From Neurospora tetrasperma FGSC 2508 (Eukaryota; Ascomycota; Sordariomycetes; Sordariales; Sordariaceae), in assembly GCF_000213175.1 (NCBI RefSeq), contig NW_009799104.1, positions 3,097,333-3,161,332 on the forward strand: 64,000 nt of DNA, in the 5' to 3' direction. Positions 34,848 to 49,000 of the stretch are shown here, in pieces. The translations under genes were made by a program, and so were the position numbers. Position 1 is the stretch's first letter; the number at the start of each line of letters is the position of its first letter. The notes under the pieces are model-generated. The model did no database searches. It was not told the DNA's origin and was given only the letters and a program-made list of their open reading frames with translations.

Positions 34848-37769
34848 AACCATACCACGACATTAAACCGTGACTCGTTGTCCATACCCAATCCACCTGA
34901 TGCCGACGGCAACATGACAGAACATCCACAGTATCCTCCGACCCAGAATATACCACACCATACGTTCATCAAACCAGAACCACCTGACACAACAATAAAT
35001 CCGGGACTCCTTGGCCATGCCGATACGAGGTGGCATGTCCAAGTTCGCTTGGCCGGTTTCCCCCATCATTTTTTCCTTTTGTAATTTCTCGTCTTTCCTG
35101 ATGCTGTTCCGGAAACAGCGGGCGTTCAGCGATTCGATAGGTCTGCGGCCAGAGACAACGTGGCATGGCAGGATGTTATGTTGATGAGTTGTCGATACCC
35201 GTCGAGGTGGGATACAGCGTCCATTCGTCTCATACATCACCGCCTTGTATGCCCAAGATGTTGGATAAGGCCAAGGATAGGCTTAAAAACGGCGTGTTTG
35301 GGGGTATGTATGCGTTGTACAGCAACAATTCAATTTAATGCTTTCCTTTGTTCAATGACTGGATCAAGGCTATTTGGACCAACCCATGGTGGTGTAGTCC
35401 TCTGGCCCCTAACAAACAAAATGTTGACAAGGCGCGCGCCCACTAAATGTCAGCCACGTTCATCAAGTTCCGTTTTCTTGCCCATTGCCAAAGATATAAA
35501 TCCCCAAGCCATCTTGTCCGGTTCCCTTTGCACAAAACTGACCCTGTTTGATGCTTGTATAGAAACACCGCGTTTCCATCGGTGGTGGACATTATTCGAG
35601 ATGCGACCACAGCCATATGCATTACCTCATCTTTTCGGACCATTGCACCAGCAATTTTTCCATTTTCTTTCCGTGGCAACAAGGCCTCACCAGGGCCCGT
35701 GCACCTCTCAGCTTCAAATGAACCTGTTGGGTCACTTTCAGGTCGCAGATGGCTATCGAGGAGTGCGGGACAGGTAACATGAATCGAGACGAGGAATGAG
35801 AGCTACGAGGGGAAGGAAGAGTAGGAGGGTGCGCCAGTGACCCCCAAAAGTGGAAGGACATGCAACATTCGGAAGCAGGCAGGGACAGCAGAGCATGTCA
35901 CATCAGCCAGCCATGGCCTTCGTTATGGGCCGCGGTACCACCCAAGGACGAACTGGAGGCCTGATGGTCTACTCCTAGCGAGGCCAACGCAAGGTCGCCC
36001 TCCCTTTTTTTCCCCTGTCACTGGATTAAGTTCAGGTGGAGCGAAGAGATGGCTCTCGGCTTCCTCATCCAGGAGTCCCGCGAGATTCGGCATCCTCGAT
36101 TGCGGCCCAGCTCCCCATGAAAACAACGGATTTTTCGAGTCCCAAAAGGTCTCCACTGTCTAGCCCGCGGCCGACTCACGACCTCCCGAGGGGCCACGCC
36201 TGCGTCGGGATGGCAGCAGAAAAAAGAAAAGCACACGGATGATGAGGTCGGCCAGGTCACCGCATGCCAAGGTCGTTCTGTTCTCTTCTGCCTATCTGAG
36301 CAAGAGTTTTACATCGCGGGCTTGTCAGAGGCATGCAAAAAGGAGGGAAACATGCTCGGTCCTCGCATATCTCTCCTCGGCCCAATTCGCCAGCTGGCCC
36401 GTCTCCGCCTCCCCGACCTGTTTTCTCTCTATGGGGGCCTTACATATTGGCTACGGCAAGGTTCGAGTTGATTCGGGCGCCATTCGCTGGATCACGCAGC
36501 CTTCCTGCGCGATGAACTCCACATTCTTGGGCATGGCTGGAATGGAGGGAGGGGAGGAAAATTCCGACGCTCATACTGGGGCCAGTCATGGACAGCCTGC
36601 TTCTTACTATCCGCCACTGTTCAACATTCACCCACCCACTCATCATCCGTCGTTCCTCCTCTCCTTCTTCCGACGCCTGCCGATGGAAAAGAGTCATTGT
36701 GGGGGGGAAAATGTCCAGTTGGGATCTTCCCCGGGTGTGCTTCTGCATCTCGCCCCCATCCTCTCACCTTTGTTTGCGTCAATACCACCGTATGTGTGCA
36801 CACTAATGCAAACTTTGTGTTATCCCCAGTGGGGAGGATGGAGTGAGAGGAGCACCTGTGGGAGGGCTGATATTCGGTGCCTTTGGTACCTTCTTTGAAA
36901 GACAACCGCTGCTACCGTGTACAAACATTATCAGCGCTGACTCGAAGGGGGAGGAGGCATCATGGAAGGTGGAGTGGGAGCTACTCTTGCTATTTGCTAC
37001 CTTGCTTGACTACTTGATCCAACTCACGGCTTGCATTTGAAGGTGAGAAAGGGAGGGAAAAGATGGGGGGAAATAGTCGCTTATCATGGTAAGAACGAAA
37101 CAAACATCCGGGCGAGGGGCAATGGGACACTGGTCAATTAAACAATGTTTATATGTGCAAAATTGGGTCAAGACTGTATCGAACACAAGGAACTACATAG
37201 ATGCATCAATACTTTCTTTGCCAGGATTATGTGTTCCTGTCTCTAAGCCTGAGTGTCGAATCAGTCTCCATTATCCCACCCTGCAAAACCTTGAAGGAAG
37301 ATAGAACAATTCTATTACTGGGTGACAACCCAGGTAGATACCACATGAAAAAAAGAAAAAAGGAGGCCTCAAGAGAAAGAAAAAAAAAAAAAAAAGGAAC
37401 GAGGGGGAATTGGAAACCTCCCGCTCACACCAAGACAACACACACACACACACACAATACAACACTACTACACTACACAACCCATTCTCCAGACCACCCA
37501 GTGCGCCCATAACAGTATACTCGCAACGACAGTGTATCTACGTACACCTAGGTAGACTCCAGCTCCAGCTCCAAGCTCCACCTACTCTTTCTTTATCTCT
37601 GATACCACCACGTCCATGACAATTTCGAGAAGAAAAAAAATAGCTGAGACCCAATGCCAAGTAATCACCCATATACCTCTACATACCTAATCTTGTCTTA
37701 GCTTGGCTTTTCTGCTGTGTCATGGGCCTGCATCGATACATACTACTATACCTCCACTACCCATGTCTG

Positions 37770-37805
37770 TTTTTTTTTTTTTTTTTTTTCTCTTTTTTTT
37801 TTTTT
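37770..37805. repeat. T homopolymer tracts
   Basis: A run of 20 T is followed by CTC and a further 13 T. Such tracts commonly exclude nucleosomes. There is no coding frame nearby. Confidence 0.9.
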
Positions 37806-38205
37806 CCCTCCTATACGTGATTTCTTCGTTCCCGCCCCAGAAAAAGCTGCAGCAGTTTCCGGCTCCGGCCCCGGCTCCGACTCCGGCTGGGTTGGGCTCC
37901 GGCTGGGCTTGGTTCCGGGCCCACTTCCCCCCGGTTGGCCGGTGCTGACCATTACTCTACTCTACTCTACACTCCACACAGGTATCAGCATCCGCATCTT
38001 CCATCACACTACCTACACACAGCATCAGCATGAGTATCGCTCATCCCATTCCCAACTAACTCACCCGGTGAGTGAGCAAGCGTTACCTCTATCCATCTTT
38101 ATTTTACGGGGGTCTACCTACGTAGCGTTTTGGTATAAAGGTAGAGGTATCTATGGTGTCTTACACTACTTGCAGACGGGAGAAGTCACTCGTTTGGTCA
38201 TCATT

Positions 38206-38250
38206 CGAGTTTGAGTTTGAATTTGAGTTTAAGTCTGACTTTGAGTTTGC
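38206..38250. repeat. GAGTTT hexamer tandem repeat, imperfect
   Basis: About seven copies of a six-base unit (GAGTTT, with GAATTT, AAGTCT and GACTTT variants) lie in non-coding DNA. Confidence 0.8.
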
Positions 38251-38398
38251 GAGTATGCATGTGCGAGCGGAGTCTAAATTTCGTTCGTTGGTTAGTGTGT
38301 CCGTTCACGGGGCGCTGTTTTTGTTGTTTTTGTTGTTTTTTTGTTATCGTGGGGGAGAAAAAGAGGAAAAAGAGAGAGAGAGAAAAGGGGAGATGAAC

Positions 38399-38399
<1 letters not shown>

Positions 38400-38431
<32 letters not shown>
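38400..38431. repeat. 32-base A homopolymer
   Basis: An uninterrupted A run follows a purine-rich (GA) stretch starting near 38360. It could be a slippage hot spot. There are no flanking target-site duplications or internal promoter boxes to suggest a SINE tail. Confidence 0.85.
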
Positions 38432-38433
<2 letters not shown>

Positions 38434-39744
38434 AAAGAGAGAGAGAAACATCGGGCGGATCAGATCAAATCATATCAATTCAGAGCCATATGCACGCACT
38501 GATGATCAGTAAGTGAGTACAGTAACAGTAGCGTGCCTCTACAGATATCCCCAACCACACACCCACGGTTAGGTACCTAAGTCTCTACGCCCTACGCCCT
38601 ACAGTCTGGCCCCTCCATCCTGGGCAGACAAACAGGCAGGCAGGTAGGCAGTCTAGTCTGTCTTCATGTGTACAGCAACATAATCCTCCTCTTGTGAGGT
38701 AGCTTTGTTCTGGGTAAACAAAACCCGCTGGCTACATACATACATCCAAATGTCTGCTGAGAATCTTCGTGGTTTACTCCTGGTTAGGCTACCTAGTTGG
38801 CCAAACCGACCTACCTCTAGAAGAATTCTTCCACTGTTCTTTTGCATACACTAATTGGTTCTATCATTGTTAGTTGATTCGTTGCGCCAGGGATCTCAGC
38901 TGAACTCAAACTGACTCATTGACTGCTGATCGGACAGGCAAACTAGATCACCTCTTACCTCTATTTGTCGGCGGAATTTTCTATCGGTATTTTTTTTTTT
39001 TTTTCCTCGTCTTCTTGCTGTCCCTCGAGCTCACCATCCCACGTTACTATGTCTTCAGGAAACACAATCTTTCTTCCCAAGAGAGTCATTCGTAGCGGAT
39101 GCAGCTTATGTATATTCCTACCCGAGTGATGGTCAGACTACGTCAATCACCACCTTTTGCTGTGCCGTCTAGTCTACCTGTTATATCCTGCCTGCTGAGC
39201 CGAAAATTGAAGCTGGACTTGCTTAAAAGAATCATCATCCAGGAACCATCATGGATTGGCGCACATACTGAACTATCTTGGTATCCTTAAATGTCCAAAA
39301 TTGGATAAAAAAATTGCTATGGGACAACGTTGTGTACCTACCTATATATGAATCAAAAGAAAACGTTGGAAAGATTTGGACCAATCATTCTCTGTGTGCT
39401 TTTCTCTTTGGCCCCCCTTCTTTCTTTCTTATCGCCTTTCTCTTTTTTGTTTCATACATTCATATATCCCAATTTTTCTTCCTTGTGTTTCATCAAACCA
39501 TTACCCGTGCAAGTCATTTCATCATTGTGGCATCCTAACGGCCACCTACCTAACCACCGCTACCGCATGCCTCATCTCCCCATCCACCACCACCACCACC
39601 AGCAGCAGCTGCGTTCATATCACCACCCGTCCATCCTCCATTTTCTAACCAACCAGAAAAAAATATTAGGAAAAGGTGCGAGAACACCAAGGAAGCCTTG
39701 ACAAAACAACCAGAAAGAAAATGTCATACTTGCACCGCCACACC

Positions 39745-40077
39745 TCAACAGATACTCCTCTGCTTCTCCTCGTGCCCCCTCCACAGCTCTTGAATCTGCC
39801 CCCGCACCCCCAACATATCCGCCTGCGTCTTCTCTATGGTGGCTCTGCGATTTCCCTCGCGTGTCCAGCGTTCAATATCCTCTGCCATCTTGCGTAGTCT
39901 TCGATCCTTCTTGGTGATTTGCTCGCAAATTTTGCAAGGAGAAGGAATAAAGTTGGTTTCGTAGACGAGCTTGAGTCCGCACGTCTCGCCCGTGCGGTAC
40001 TCCTTGTTGCACTGCTGGCGGAAGTTTCCCCACTTCCAGTAGCCGCAGGACCAGAGGGTTTGTTCGAAGTAGCACAT
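39745..40077 (-). CDS. small Cys-rich protein, 110 residues, function unknown
   Basis: ATG at 40077 (MCYFEQTLWSCGYWKWGNFR). The frame extends further upstream, but that extension is Pro/Thr-rich and looks like leader. Cys at 2, 11, 23, 33, 48 and 51 with an ending CKIC pair suggest a zinc-binding or disulphide mini-domain: WSCGYWKWG, QQCNKEYRTGETCGLKL, SPCKICEQI. The rest is basic then amphipathic (DRRLRKMAEDIERWTREG), likely a helix. I recall similar short proteins in many ascomycetes without an assigned function. There is no signal peptide. It is the only gene supported in a 14.7 kb interval. Confidence 0.8.
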   Translation of the reverse strand: MCYFEQTLWSCGYWKWGNFRQQCNKEYRTGETCGLKLVYETNFIPSPCKICEQITKKDRRLRKMAEDIERWTREGNRRATIEKTQADMLGVRGQIQELWRGHEEKQRSIC

Positions 40078-43000
40078 TTTGGGTGGTAGTAATTGGTGGT
40101 AGGGAGAAGGGAGGTGTGGCTGGTTAAATGGGGTGGTGGTAGCACAGTGGAAATTGGCGTGTGTGGATGGCGTGCACGTGAGGTAGGTTTGGCTTGTTGG
40201 TATCGCGGGTGTAAGCCCGTTCTGTGTGATGGCTGGAGTGATGCTTGACGGAGGCAATACTTATGGCAGACGTTGGGAGTGGAACAGGTAGACGACCGTT
40301 CAATGTTCGCTCAAGAAGCAAAATATCCGAACCGATAGTTTACTTCCACGTCTCCTTATGTCTGTCTAATCTTTGAACAAGTTAGTATAAGCACAAATAT
40401 TGTTCTTCTTTGCCTCGATGGTCTTTTTCTTCATCTCCTTCGTCTCCTCTTCCTCTTCGCTCCTTTCATTTTGGACATTACTTGACTGGAGAGCTGCGAG
40501 CTCCTGCAAGCCTCCTTCAGGTAACACAACAGCATTCCAGCAGCAGTCAGTAAGCAAGCAAGGGGGGCAAGGGGCAGGAAATAGAAGCCAATCCATGAAC
40601 ACTGAACCATGACTTACACTTGTGACAACTTAGTCGAAACAAATTGGACCGGATGCAAGTGAACAGTTCCGCAAGCCGGGGATGAGAGGGTTGGGAGCAG
40701 TGCCGTGCCGTTCGGAGAATTCAATATCTCTGATGGGCAAAGGCAGTCGCGTTGACAGCCAAGTCGGCCTATATGGTGGGTTGTGTTGACAAACAGCTGA
40801 TTGAGCGAGTGAGGGATAATAGAGGAAAGAAGTATGATCAGACTGTCTCGGTCCAAGCGGTGTTGTGCTTTGCTTGGTTGCGGCGATGTGACAATGCCAA
40901 TCTGTCCTGCCGAGATTGAGCAGGATATGCCGGATGATGGAGATGGGGAATTGAGGTGATGACTATTGTTGGTATGCTTGTTTTGATGGCTGCGGTTATC
41001 CTTCGATCAAAACTCGACAGTCGAGGATACCGAGGCCATATTTATATCTTGTTACTCATCACAGACATGTTGTTCATCATCATCCCTGGTCCCTAGATGC
41101 TGTATTGTGTCGTGTCGTTTCCTTCCCCCGGTCTTCCAACGAAGAGAAAGGGAAAAAAAGAGGATCCCGGCCGTTGCAGTAGGTCCATGGTCCAGGACAG
41201 GGGGGTGGAGACCACCTACCACCATGCTAGTGCTAGAGCCCGTCAACACAACCACACGAATGGCTTCAAAAGCCACACATCGAGGGCTGGTAGGTAACGT
41301 CCATATGCGTGATGTGACGAACTGTGTGGAGAGGCGTTTTTATTTTGTTTTGGCTTCTTTCCGGCCCTCGCCTGTAATGGTAAACCATCGCAGATACAGC
41401 ATGTAGTGAGGTTGTGATGGCGACCCTCTCTCCACTGGTCAAATATCCGGTGGGTAGTAGGTACCTGTTGCCAGTTCTTCCCTAGATCAGGACCCTTTAC
41501 CAGTTACCCCATCTGGGGTCCTCTTGAGGTGGGTATGCTGGGTGGGTAAGGCCAAAGAACTTTTCTCTTTGGCTCAACCGAACAACCCGTGCTAAATCAC
41601 GTTGTCAATCATACATTGCAGGAAGCTGCTTGCGCGAGCCGGGGCAGTGGATTGTGTATATCAGTGTGCAGTACACAGTATGTAATGGCTGGAGTAGATT
41701 GGGCACGTACCATGTGTGTAGATATGCCAGGCCTGCTCAACGACATGCCGATAATTTAGCCTCGTTCCCCCCCATGTCCCGCAGGTCTTCCGGGAGAATG
41801 GCCGTCATAGGAGCCACGTCGACCATGGCTCATTTATCATGATCCCCCCCAGAACGCCTCTTCCCCACCAGGCTCTTGAAACATCTGAGTGTCCTACAGA
41901 TGAGCCGGGGTAAGCCATGTTTCTTTTTGGCCCAAGATCAGCGATGGTTCCTACTTTGGAGTGGCCACCATCAAGAAGGCCCTTCTTTCCTTTCTTTCCC
42001 AAGTCATGAGGGGCGGACTGTTAATGAGCTGAACAGATGCTGTAAAGATCGTATATCATGACGACGAGCCTAAAGTCTCCATTGCTTCTCGTCCTCTTTG
42101 AAATGGTGAGCAAGTGGCCACGCTCCGTTAAAACCAGACGGCCTATAAAGGTTTAGCGTTTTCGCTGTTCCTTCCATCTTCGATACAGTCTGTCCTCATT
42201 GGCTCTAGTGGCACTCTCCCACATGGTTCTCACATATGTATGTACCATGTATGGATGGATGTATGCGTGTACTTCGTACATGTTCCCTTGTTCTCTCCAT
42301 TCCTCGTGGACCTTGCATACACGCGGACCCCTGTTGCTATGGTCATGTTATTACGACCCACTCGGGATGGTGCCTGAGTGTTGGGGAGTTGGAAGAAGTA
42401 TCTGAACGGTGAGAATGTTTAGACGGCGTCAATTGAGTGCACATACCCTAGTCCTTTTTTCGCCATTGTTGTTGTTGTTGTCTCCTTCCTCTCTCTGCGT
42501 GTGCGCCCCACCGACTTTTGCTAGGCACTTCCAGTACGGGACTTGGCTGGGCCAGGTTGCCCATCAAGGAGAAACACGCAGATAGACCCGTGAGGATCTT
42601 TTCTGCTAATGGAACCAGCACTAGAGCACTCAATTCTGTATCGGCCCACATAGCAGAAGGATATCCGGCTAGCGTGGGTTTCAGGGCCATCATTTATGGC
42701 CGCAGCCGGTACAGGTGGCCGGTCTCCGGAGGCTAAGACCAGGGTTTGGACCTAAAGTAGGTCTAAGGGGTAAGGCCACAGGATCCGCAAGAAAACAAGG
42801 GAAAGCGTGCAGATGTGGAAGGTTTTCGAGGTTTGTGTCGTATATGTGAACGGATTACGGTCAAACTGGTCAACAAAAGGGCCCAATCACAAAAACTGGC
42901 CATAGTGACAGTACGACTTCAAACATCTCTGAATCCGGCTTGAACGAGAGTAGAAGCCGGTCCTTTGAACCTTGAGCCTCGAATGCGGTGAAATCGAACA

Positions 43001-46000
43001 AAGGTCGCTGGTCCAGAGCAGGTCGATCCTAACCACTTGGTTGTGTTCTGCCACTTCTCAAGTCTCTCACGCAGAAACGCCACCATAAGCGTGATCAGTT
43101 GGACCAGCTCTCTTGAGCTCCTGTTAACTTCCCGGATTAATGAATAACCACATATTTCTGCGTTGCGTAATGGCCAATGGTTGGTGGCCTAGGGGGCCAC
43201 AGGACGGGTAGGTCACTGTACTCGGTGTCGAAGTATGGGGCCTTGCTTCGCCAGGACTGCCAACCAATGGTCAACACAAGACGTGCTAGATCGCGGGAGT
43301 TGATGGCACAGACTGGTTTACAGCTCGGGAAGCTTTGGGTCATCTGGATGGCAGTTAGTTCCGCCTGATAAGCACAATTTATTCTCAAAGGACGTTGAAA
43401 CTCACGGCACCCATGGCCTACCATCAAAACCCTGAATTAGCGGCATTAGAGCGTTGCGGCCCTGGCTGCAGCCACGCTTCGAGTGTTGATAGGAGCAGAC
43501 GGGGAGCAAGGGACACTCTAATAGCGCACGCTCGCAGGAACGTTCTCTCACATGAACTCTCGCCGTTATCCCGGTGGGGACGGTCAGCTTTGACCTTAAA
43601 AATTCACCCATATCAACTCCGCGGGCTGTCACACCTTCTAGATTCTGTCATATCAGTATATACCATCGACGAGTGACTGCAAGAAACAGATGGCGACGTG
43701 GCAAGCGTTGACTAGCGATGGCTTTAAGCCCACTTTAGGGATTTTCCCCCATCCATTATCGAGCTATATTGCGCCGGTGTGTTTGATATCCATATGAAGC
43801 CTAGAGGATAGCAATCGTGTCTAGCCAGGTTCAAGTCTCTCAGTGCTCATAAACATTATGATGAGCCACGTCTGGGTTCAAAGCTGGCAAAGGCCTGCTT
43901 CACGGAAAAGCCACTTGGGTTCTAGATCAGTCCTTCCAATAAAGGTAATACTGAAAACCGGGACGAACGGACGAACTGTTGAATGGAGGGATCCGCAGCA
44001 CACAGCAGGGTTGAGTGGGTCGAGACCAAGGAGAGCGAAAGAACAGGAAACACAAGGGTCATGAAGGACAAACGCGCAGAGATCATGGGGCGAAGTCTTC
44101 TGGTGCCGAAAGTAAGAGGGGGGCTACCTCCTTCTGCCCTGGTAGGGACCCATAGTGGAATGAGACGTTGCTCAGAGGAACCGAGGCATCAGCTCCATCC
44201 TGATGGGGGCTGTGACTTACACTTCATCATGCTTCCTGTGGGGTGATACAAGCGGGATGATCATGAACTGCTGCGGGCTCGCGAGGTTGCTACAGTCGCA
44301 GCATACAAGACGCAATATCCGGACCCTTATTCCGGGTATGGTCTGCTTGACTATCCTGTTTCGCGTCAAGTCTGGGTTGAATAAAGGGGCCAAATGGGGA
44401 ACATGAACATACCGTGTGGCTCCGACCTTGGCCTTTGCCGACTATGTGACACACGAGGACCGAATACGTTCCGCGCAAGCCTGGCCTTGACTCTTTTTGG
44501 CCTTGGCAGCCAATCCAAGTTCCATCTAAGAAGGGAATCCCCAAAATCTCCTCTTCCAGAATAGGCAGTCAATCATCATCATTTCAAATTCAAGCTCCTC
44601 AGGGTTTGAAGGGGGGTAGGATTCATTTGGACATCCTGGGGAACAGGGACAAGCCGAAAATGAGACAAGGGTGACCGGATATGAAGCGACGCTGTGGTCA
44701 AGCTTCCGCGTTATCAGGCTGGGCCAACGGGCCAAGGGAGAAAGTGGAGTTGTAGGGTAAACAAGGCCGTGGTGAGGCGACCAGGCGTTGATCTTGCCCC
44801 GTATCTCGACAGATTTTGCACGGAGTGTGTAGTCTTCTCTAGCAAAATACCCTTTTTTTTTGTCTTGTCTATTCCTGATTCAGGACCGGTCGTCATGGCC
44901 GAGTAGATCAGGAGCGGCCCGTTCCCCCATAATTTGCATCCGTATACGAGACAGGTCAAGTTCTAGCCGCGCAAAGTCAAACAATTGTTGTCGTCAGATC
45001 CCGTACACCGCCCTGGATGAAGGGAGCCTCCAAGCCATTGGAGTGTGAATGCAAAGTTTGGGACGGTAGCTGAGCGGCGTCAAGTAGGAATATGAGCAGC
45101 AGCTGCCGGCTGCGCGCCGTTGGTGAAAGAAAGATATTCGCAACTGATCGAGATGTTCTCGGCTATTTGATGCATCCGGCAGGGGTTGATGCCGTTACAC
45201 CAACGAAAAGCGTTCAGAAGGCTGCCAGCCTTTTCTTTCAGAAAGAGGACGGAGCAGGTCATTGTAAAAATGTGTAAGGCGATAGTTGTGATGGCCCAAA
45301 CGGTGGTGATGGCTGCTCATGCCGTCCCATATAGCGTTGATGCGATGGAGCTGGACGTTGTAAAATGCCAAGATGGGAAGTACATTAAAGAATGTACGGA
45401 TTAGCTTGTGCAAGGTACAGGCTACATTATAACGCAGCAACGAGGTTAGCTCGACGTGAAGCGGCCTGAAGCGATCGAGTCACAGTTGAGAACAAGGATT
45501 TGACGGATCACTTTTCGGGAGCGACGGGTAACGGAGGGAGGTGTCTAGGAACAGCCTCAACGGAGCCAGCTGAGTCGTCTCATTGGTCGGCCCTACCTTG
45601 GGGGTAAGACGGGAGTGGACAGAGAGGGTCGCCGAACTGACGACCAGTCTTGGGCCAGTTGCTCACGGATTTGCCCTTGACTACTGTATTCTAAGGCCTG
45701 GGCGCCCGTCACAATTCGTCTTGACTCCACCTGAAACGGTCACACAACGGGCCCGTGTCTGATAATACGGTAGCCGTACCGTCATCGCTTCGACCTTTGC
45801 GTACGCAGTAGAAGACTTCACTTACGAGCAGAGTCTCGGGTGCCGCGTCGCAGTCGATGTTCGAAGACCTTCTTCTCCCCTCACTTCTCCGTCCCTGCAG
45901 ACGCTCGCGCGTATGCTTTGACTGCATCATTAGTCCTGCAGGGAAATGGCTCATCTTCATAGTTCCAACGCCAACCACTTTCCACAGACATCCACAAATA

Positions 46001-49000
46001 AGCTCGGATCGCAAGGAATTGGACGATGTGCTGGCAGGCTGGCTGGCCCAGACTATGGAGGGTGCATGGTTCTTACACCAAGTAAGCCGGGGTAGGGGGG
46101 AGGAAAACATTATCATCCCTGTAGCTAACGGCTGAGGAGAGGGAAGGGCAACCGACTTTTTCGGAGTATCGGCGGGATGTGTGGCTCCTCCACCACTGAG
46201 AGTTGCAGGACTCCGAGTCCGGTGATTGCAAATGTGCAGGAAAAGAAACTGTTGATGCCAATTTGCCACTCGTATGCGGATTGGGCTACAGTGTGGTGGG
46301 AGTGGTGTACTTGCCCGAGAGGCGAGTACGCTCTGCCCTCACCGGCGGAGGCTCGTGGGTTTTCGAGTCGATGTGTGTACGAAAAGGGCGATGGGGAGCC
46401 GTGATAGTGATGAGAAAGTCAATGGCCGCATCACAGAAGGCCAGCCCCACGACACGTCATGAACGCGTTCAAGCATGAGCTTGCTAGAGTATGCGACCGA
46501 GCTGCAGAACGGACGGCTGGTGGGGTCCACGAGGGAGCAAACCCGATGGGCGTTCGATGACATTTCGGGGACTACCCAGAGGCAGAGGTTGAGAAGTAAC
46601 AGCGAAGTATGAGCAGCTTTGGCCGGCTTGGCCAGCTTCTTCTCGGCTGATAGTCTTGGGTAGCCTGCTCGGTAAGACGATAATCATGGTCCGGTGTTTC
46701 TTGCACAAGGCTCAAGCTCAGACCGAAGAGCGTCTTGCTCCAATCGTTTAGCGAGCGTCAAGTGAAAGCGAGACCGGTGAACAGCTTCGCTAGAAACTGG
46801 AGTCTCTAACCGAAATCCGGGGCTCCATCTTGATGGTTGCACCTGATTCTTTGGCCGGATCGGGGACCTAGCTGCTCATGGTTGCTGTTAGCCGTCAGTT
46901 CACATATCGAGATTCGGCACAGTCCGCCGTCGTTTGAGAGATGTCTGTCTACTTGACACACAGTGACCGATAGGGGAAGCCCACTGGATGCCTTTGACAC
47001 TCAAACCACCCTAACGAGTAACGGCAGGTGAGGCTGTCGTCCTCTGCTCCCCTGTTGCTTTCCCCTTGCCCACTGTTGGCTTGGCCCCCAGATCTCTCCC
47101 CCTGAGGCCTGAACCCTTGCCTGCCTTTAGCGGCCCCCAGGCCTCCTGTAAGCCACCGGGATCCCTGCGCTGGACGGGATGAACCAATGTTTTTGCACGG
47201 CCGAAACGGTTTGAAACTGAGTGGCCTTGGATCAGGCTGGAGCAGCTAGAGAGCTCCTCACTCTGACCTCCTTTCCCGGCCAAACTTTCAAGAAGGCTAG
47301 AGAAGGACAGAGACAAGACGGGCAAGAGAGGGGGCGTAAAAAAGGAGGGCATTGGACGCCTTGTCGACTTACACGGTGACAGCAAGCCAATGAGCGACAG
47401 GGGACTCTTGTTCAGATGCGGCAAGGCCCCATGTCCAACGTCACATCCGAGATAGCCGTACGTTGAAGTTGTTTCTAGTGTACACTAAGCCAGGGTCGGG
47501 GGTCCTGGAATTGGGGGTTGTGATTCGCAGCGCGCTTAACCGTCCAAGACGTGCCATTCAGCGAGACTGGAGCACAGGAGATGGGTCCATCATGGATTTG
47601 ACGAGGCCCGCGTCATTATCCAGAACGAGCATAGCATGGATCGCTCATCAGGGGCCTAATTGAGCAGGTTGTGACTCGGTAAGAGGTGGTATGCAGAATG
47701 GAGAGAGTGGAAAAGTAAAAGGGCGGTGGTATTGGTGAGTTGAGGATGATGATGATGCGTTGGGCGACGTGGGATATGCTCAACAGAATTTGACGTTCAA
47801 TTTGACGAAGTGGCCCATGTATGGTGGTGGGTGGTGATCAAGCCGAGACGAGGAGGTGAATTGGATTTGGATGATGTTCCAGGGGCAGTCAAGGGAAGTG
47901 CCCACTTGAGGCCACTGCAGCCTGTGCACACAAAAATGATGATCTGACGGGAATGGGTCAGAGGCGGCTCCTTCCGAGTCCTGTCTCACGACTGAAATGG
48001 AAAGGAAAGAGCAAAAGACCCTGTCCTCGACTGAGCCTGGGTACACTAGTGGTTCATTGCCGCGCGGAAGAGGAAACGGCGGCAGACGGTGAAGGGGGGA
48101 GGAAACCGTCGCGCTTTCCATCCCAGTAGTGTACAACGCGGCCTGGCAAGCGGCCATTGGTGAAACCGAGGGTATGCACAGACTCTTGTAAGGTCTGTGC
48201 AGTGTGCAGTGTCCGCGCTGCTTCCTCCCCCGTTCACAGTGAGCCAATCATCATCCAGGGTACAGTATGTCATGCTTCCCGCACCTGCCCTGTCGCTCTT
48301 CTGCCTGACCTCACTCCTTCCCATCGACCATCGAATCGACCCTTCATCGGCCACTTCCACCACCTTGTCAATTCACTGCAGTTCATTCAGTTTTGTCGAG
48401 CCTCACCACCATTTCCCCATTGCTCGCTTCGTTTGAACTTTTCAACTCAGTTGCTTTGACTCTTCCACTCCCGTCTTGTCTGGTCCAAATCAGCGGCCTG
48501 CAGACCTGCCCCACCATTCCGCGTCTCGGCTTGGACTCGATCCGAGAGAACAAAGTGCAGTGGTGACGTTGTCGCGCGCGGCCATCACTTGGCTCATCTT
48601 GATTCATCACCTTGATCACTCACCCTCCAAACTGGAGACACACTCATCATGTCGGCCATGATACCGTGATTTCAGCAACCCTCGTCAATTTACAAACTCA
48701 CCGTGCCAAAGAACATCTCGATTACCGTCCTATACGCGACCACTTCCACCACCATAATCCAAACAATATCTCAAACACATTCCATTATCAAAGTACGGTG
48801 CCGTTTTTCGGCCTCCTGGTCCATCCATCTCCCCGTTCTGTTCACTTGGCACGCTTCGGTCCTCCTGTCATGTAACATCTCGTCATTGCGACCGCCGGCT
48901 TGACTCGATCGAGACCTGAGTCCTGCTCACATGAACAGCCCCCAACAAGATATCGTGCAGTGATACCTCGGTGATTTCTGCAAGCTACTGTACTCCATCA

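Larger units (their letters stand above)
34848..39744. other. 4.9 kb gene-poor region with homopolymer tracts
   Basis: No gene is supported. Frames at 35160-35777 and 36239-36898 are the longest, but they have no motif and no plausible splice partners. From about 37330 onward the DNA is full of low-complexity tracts: A-rich 37380-37396, a CA repeat 37438-37455, T runs 37770-37805, a GAGTTT hexamer repeat 38206-38250, an A run 38400-38431, and T-rich 38991-39004. TACCTA/CCTACCT motifs are frequent. Confidence 0.55.

Noticed and set aside
35160-35777. 205-residue plus-strand open frame after the LAMTOR1-like gene
   Set aside because: No domain, chance-like composition, and it overlaps minus-strand frames of similar quality. 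It starts inside the probable 3' untranslated region.
36239-36898. 219-residue plus-strand open frame in the gene-poor region
   Set aside because: Rich in Cys, Trp, His and Ser, with no motif, no good start context and equally long competing frames on the other strand. It looks like a chance frame.
38360-38431. A-run after purine-rich DNA as a possible SINE or retroposed tail
   Set aside because: No target-site duplication, no Pol III A/B boxes and no body sequence before the tail.
43137-48247. Several 75-190 residue frames in the gene-poor block (43137-43427, 45709-46269, 47011-47424, 47780-48247)
   Set aside because: No motif, no consistent splice chaining, composition of random translation.
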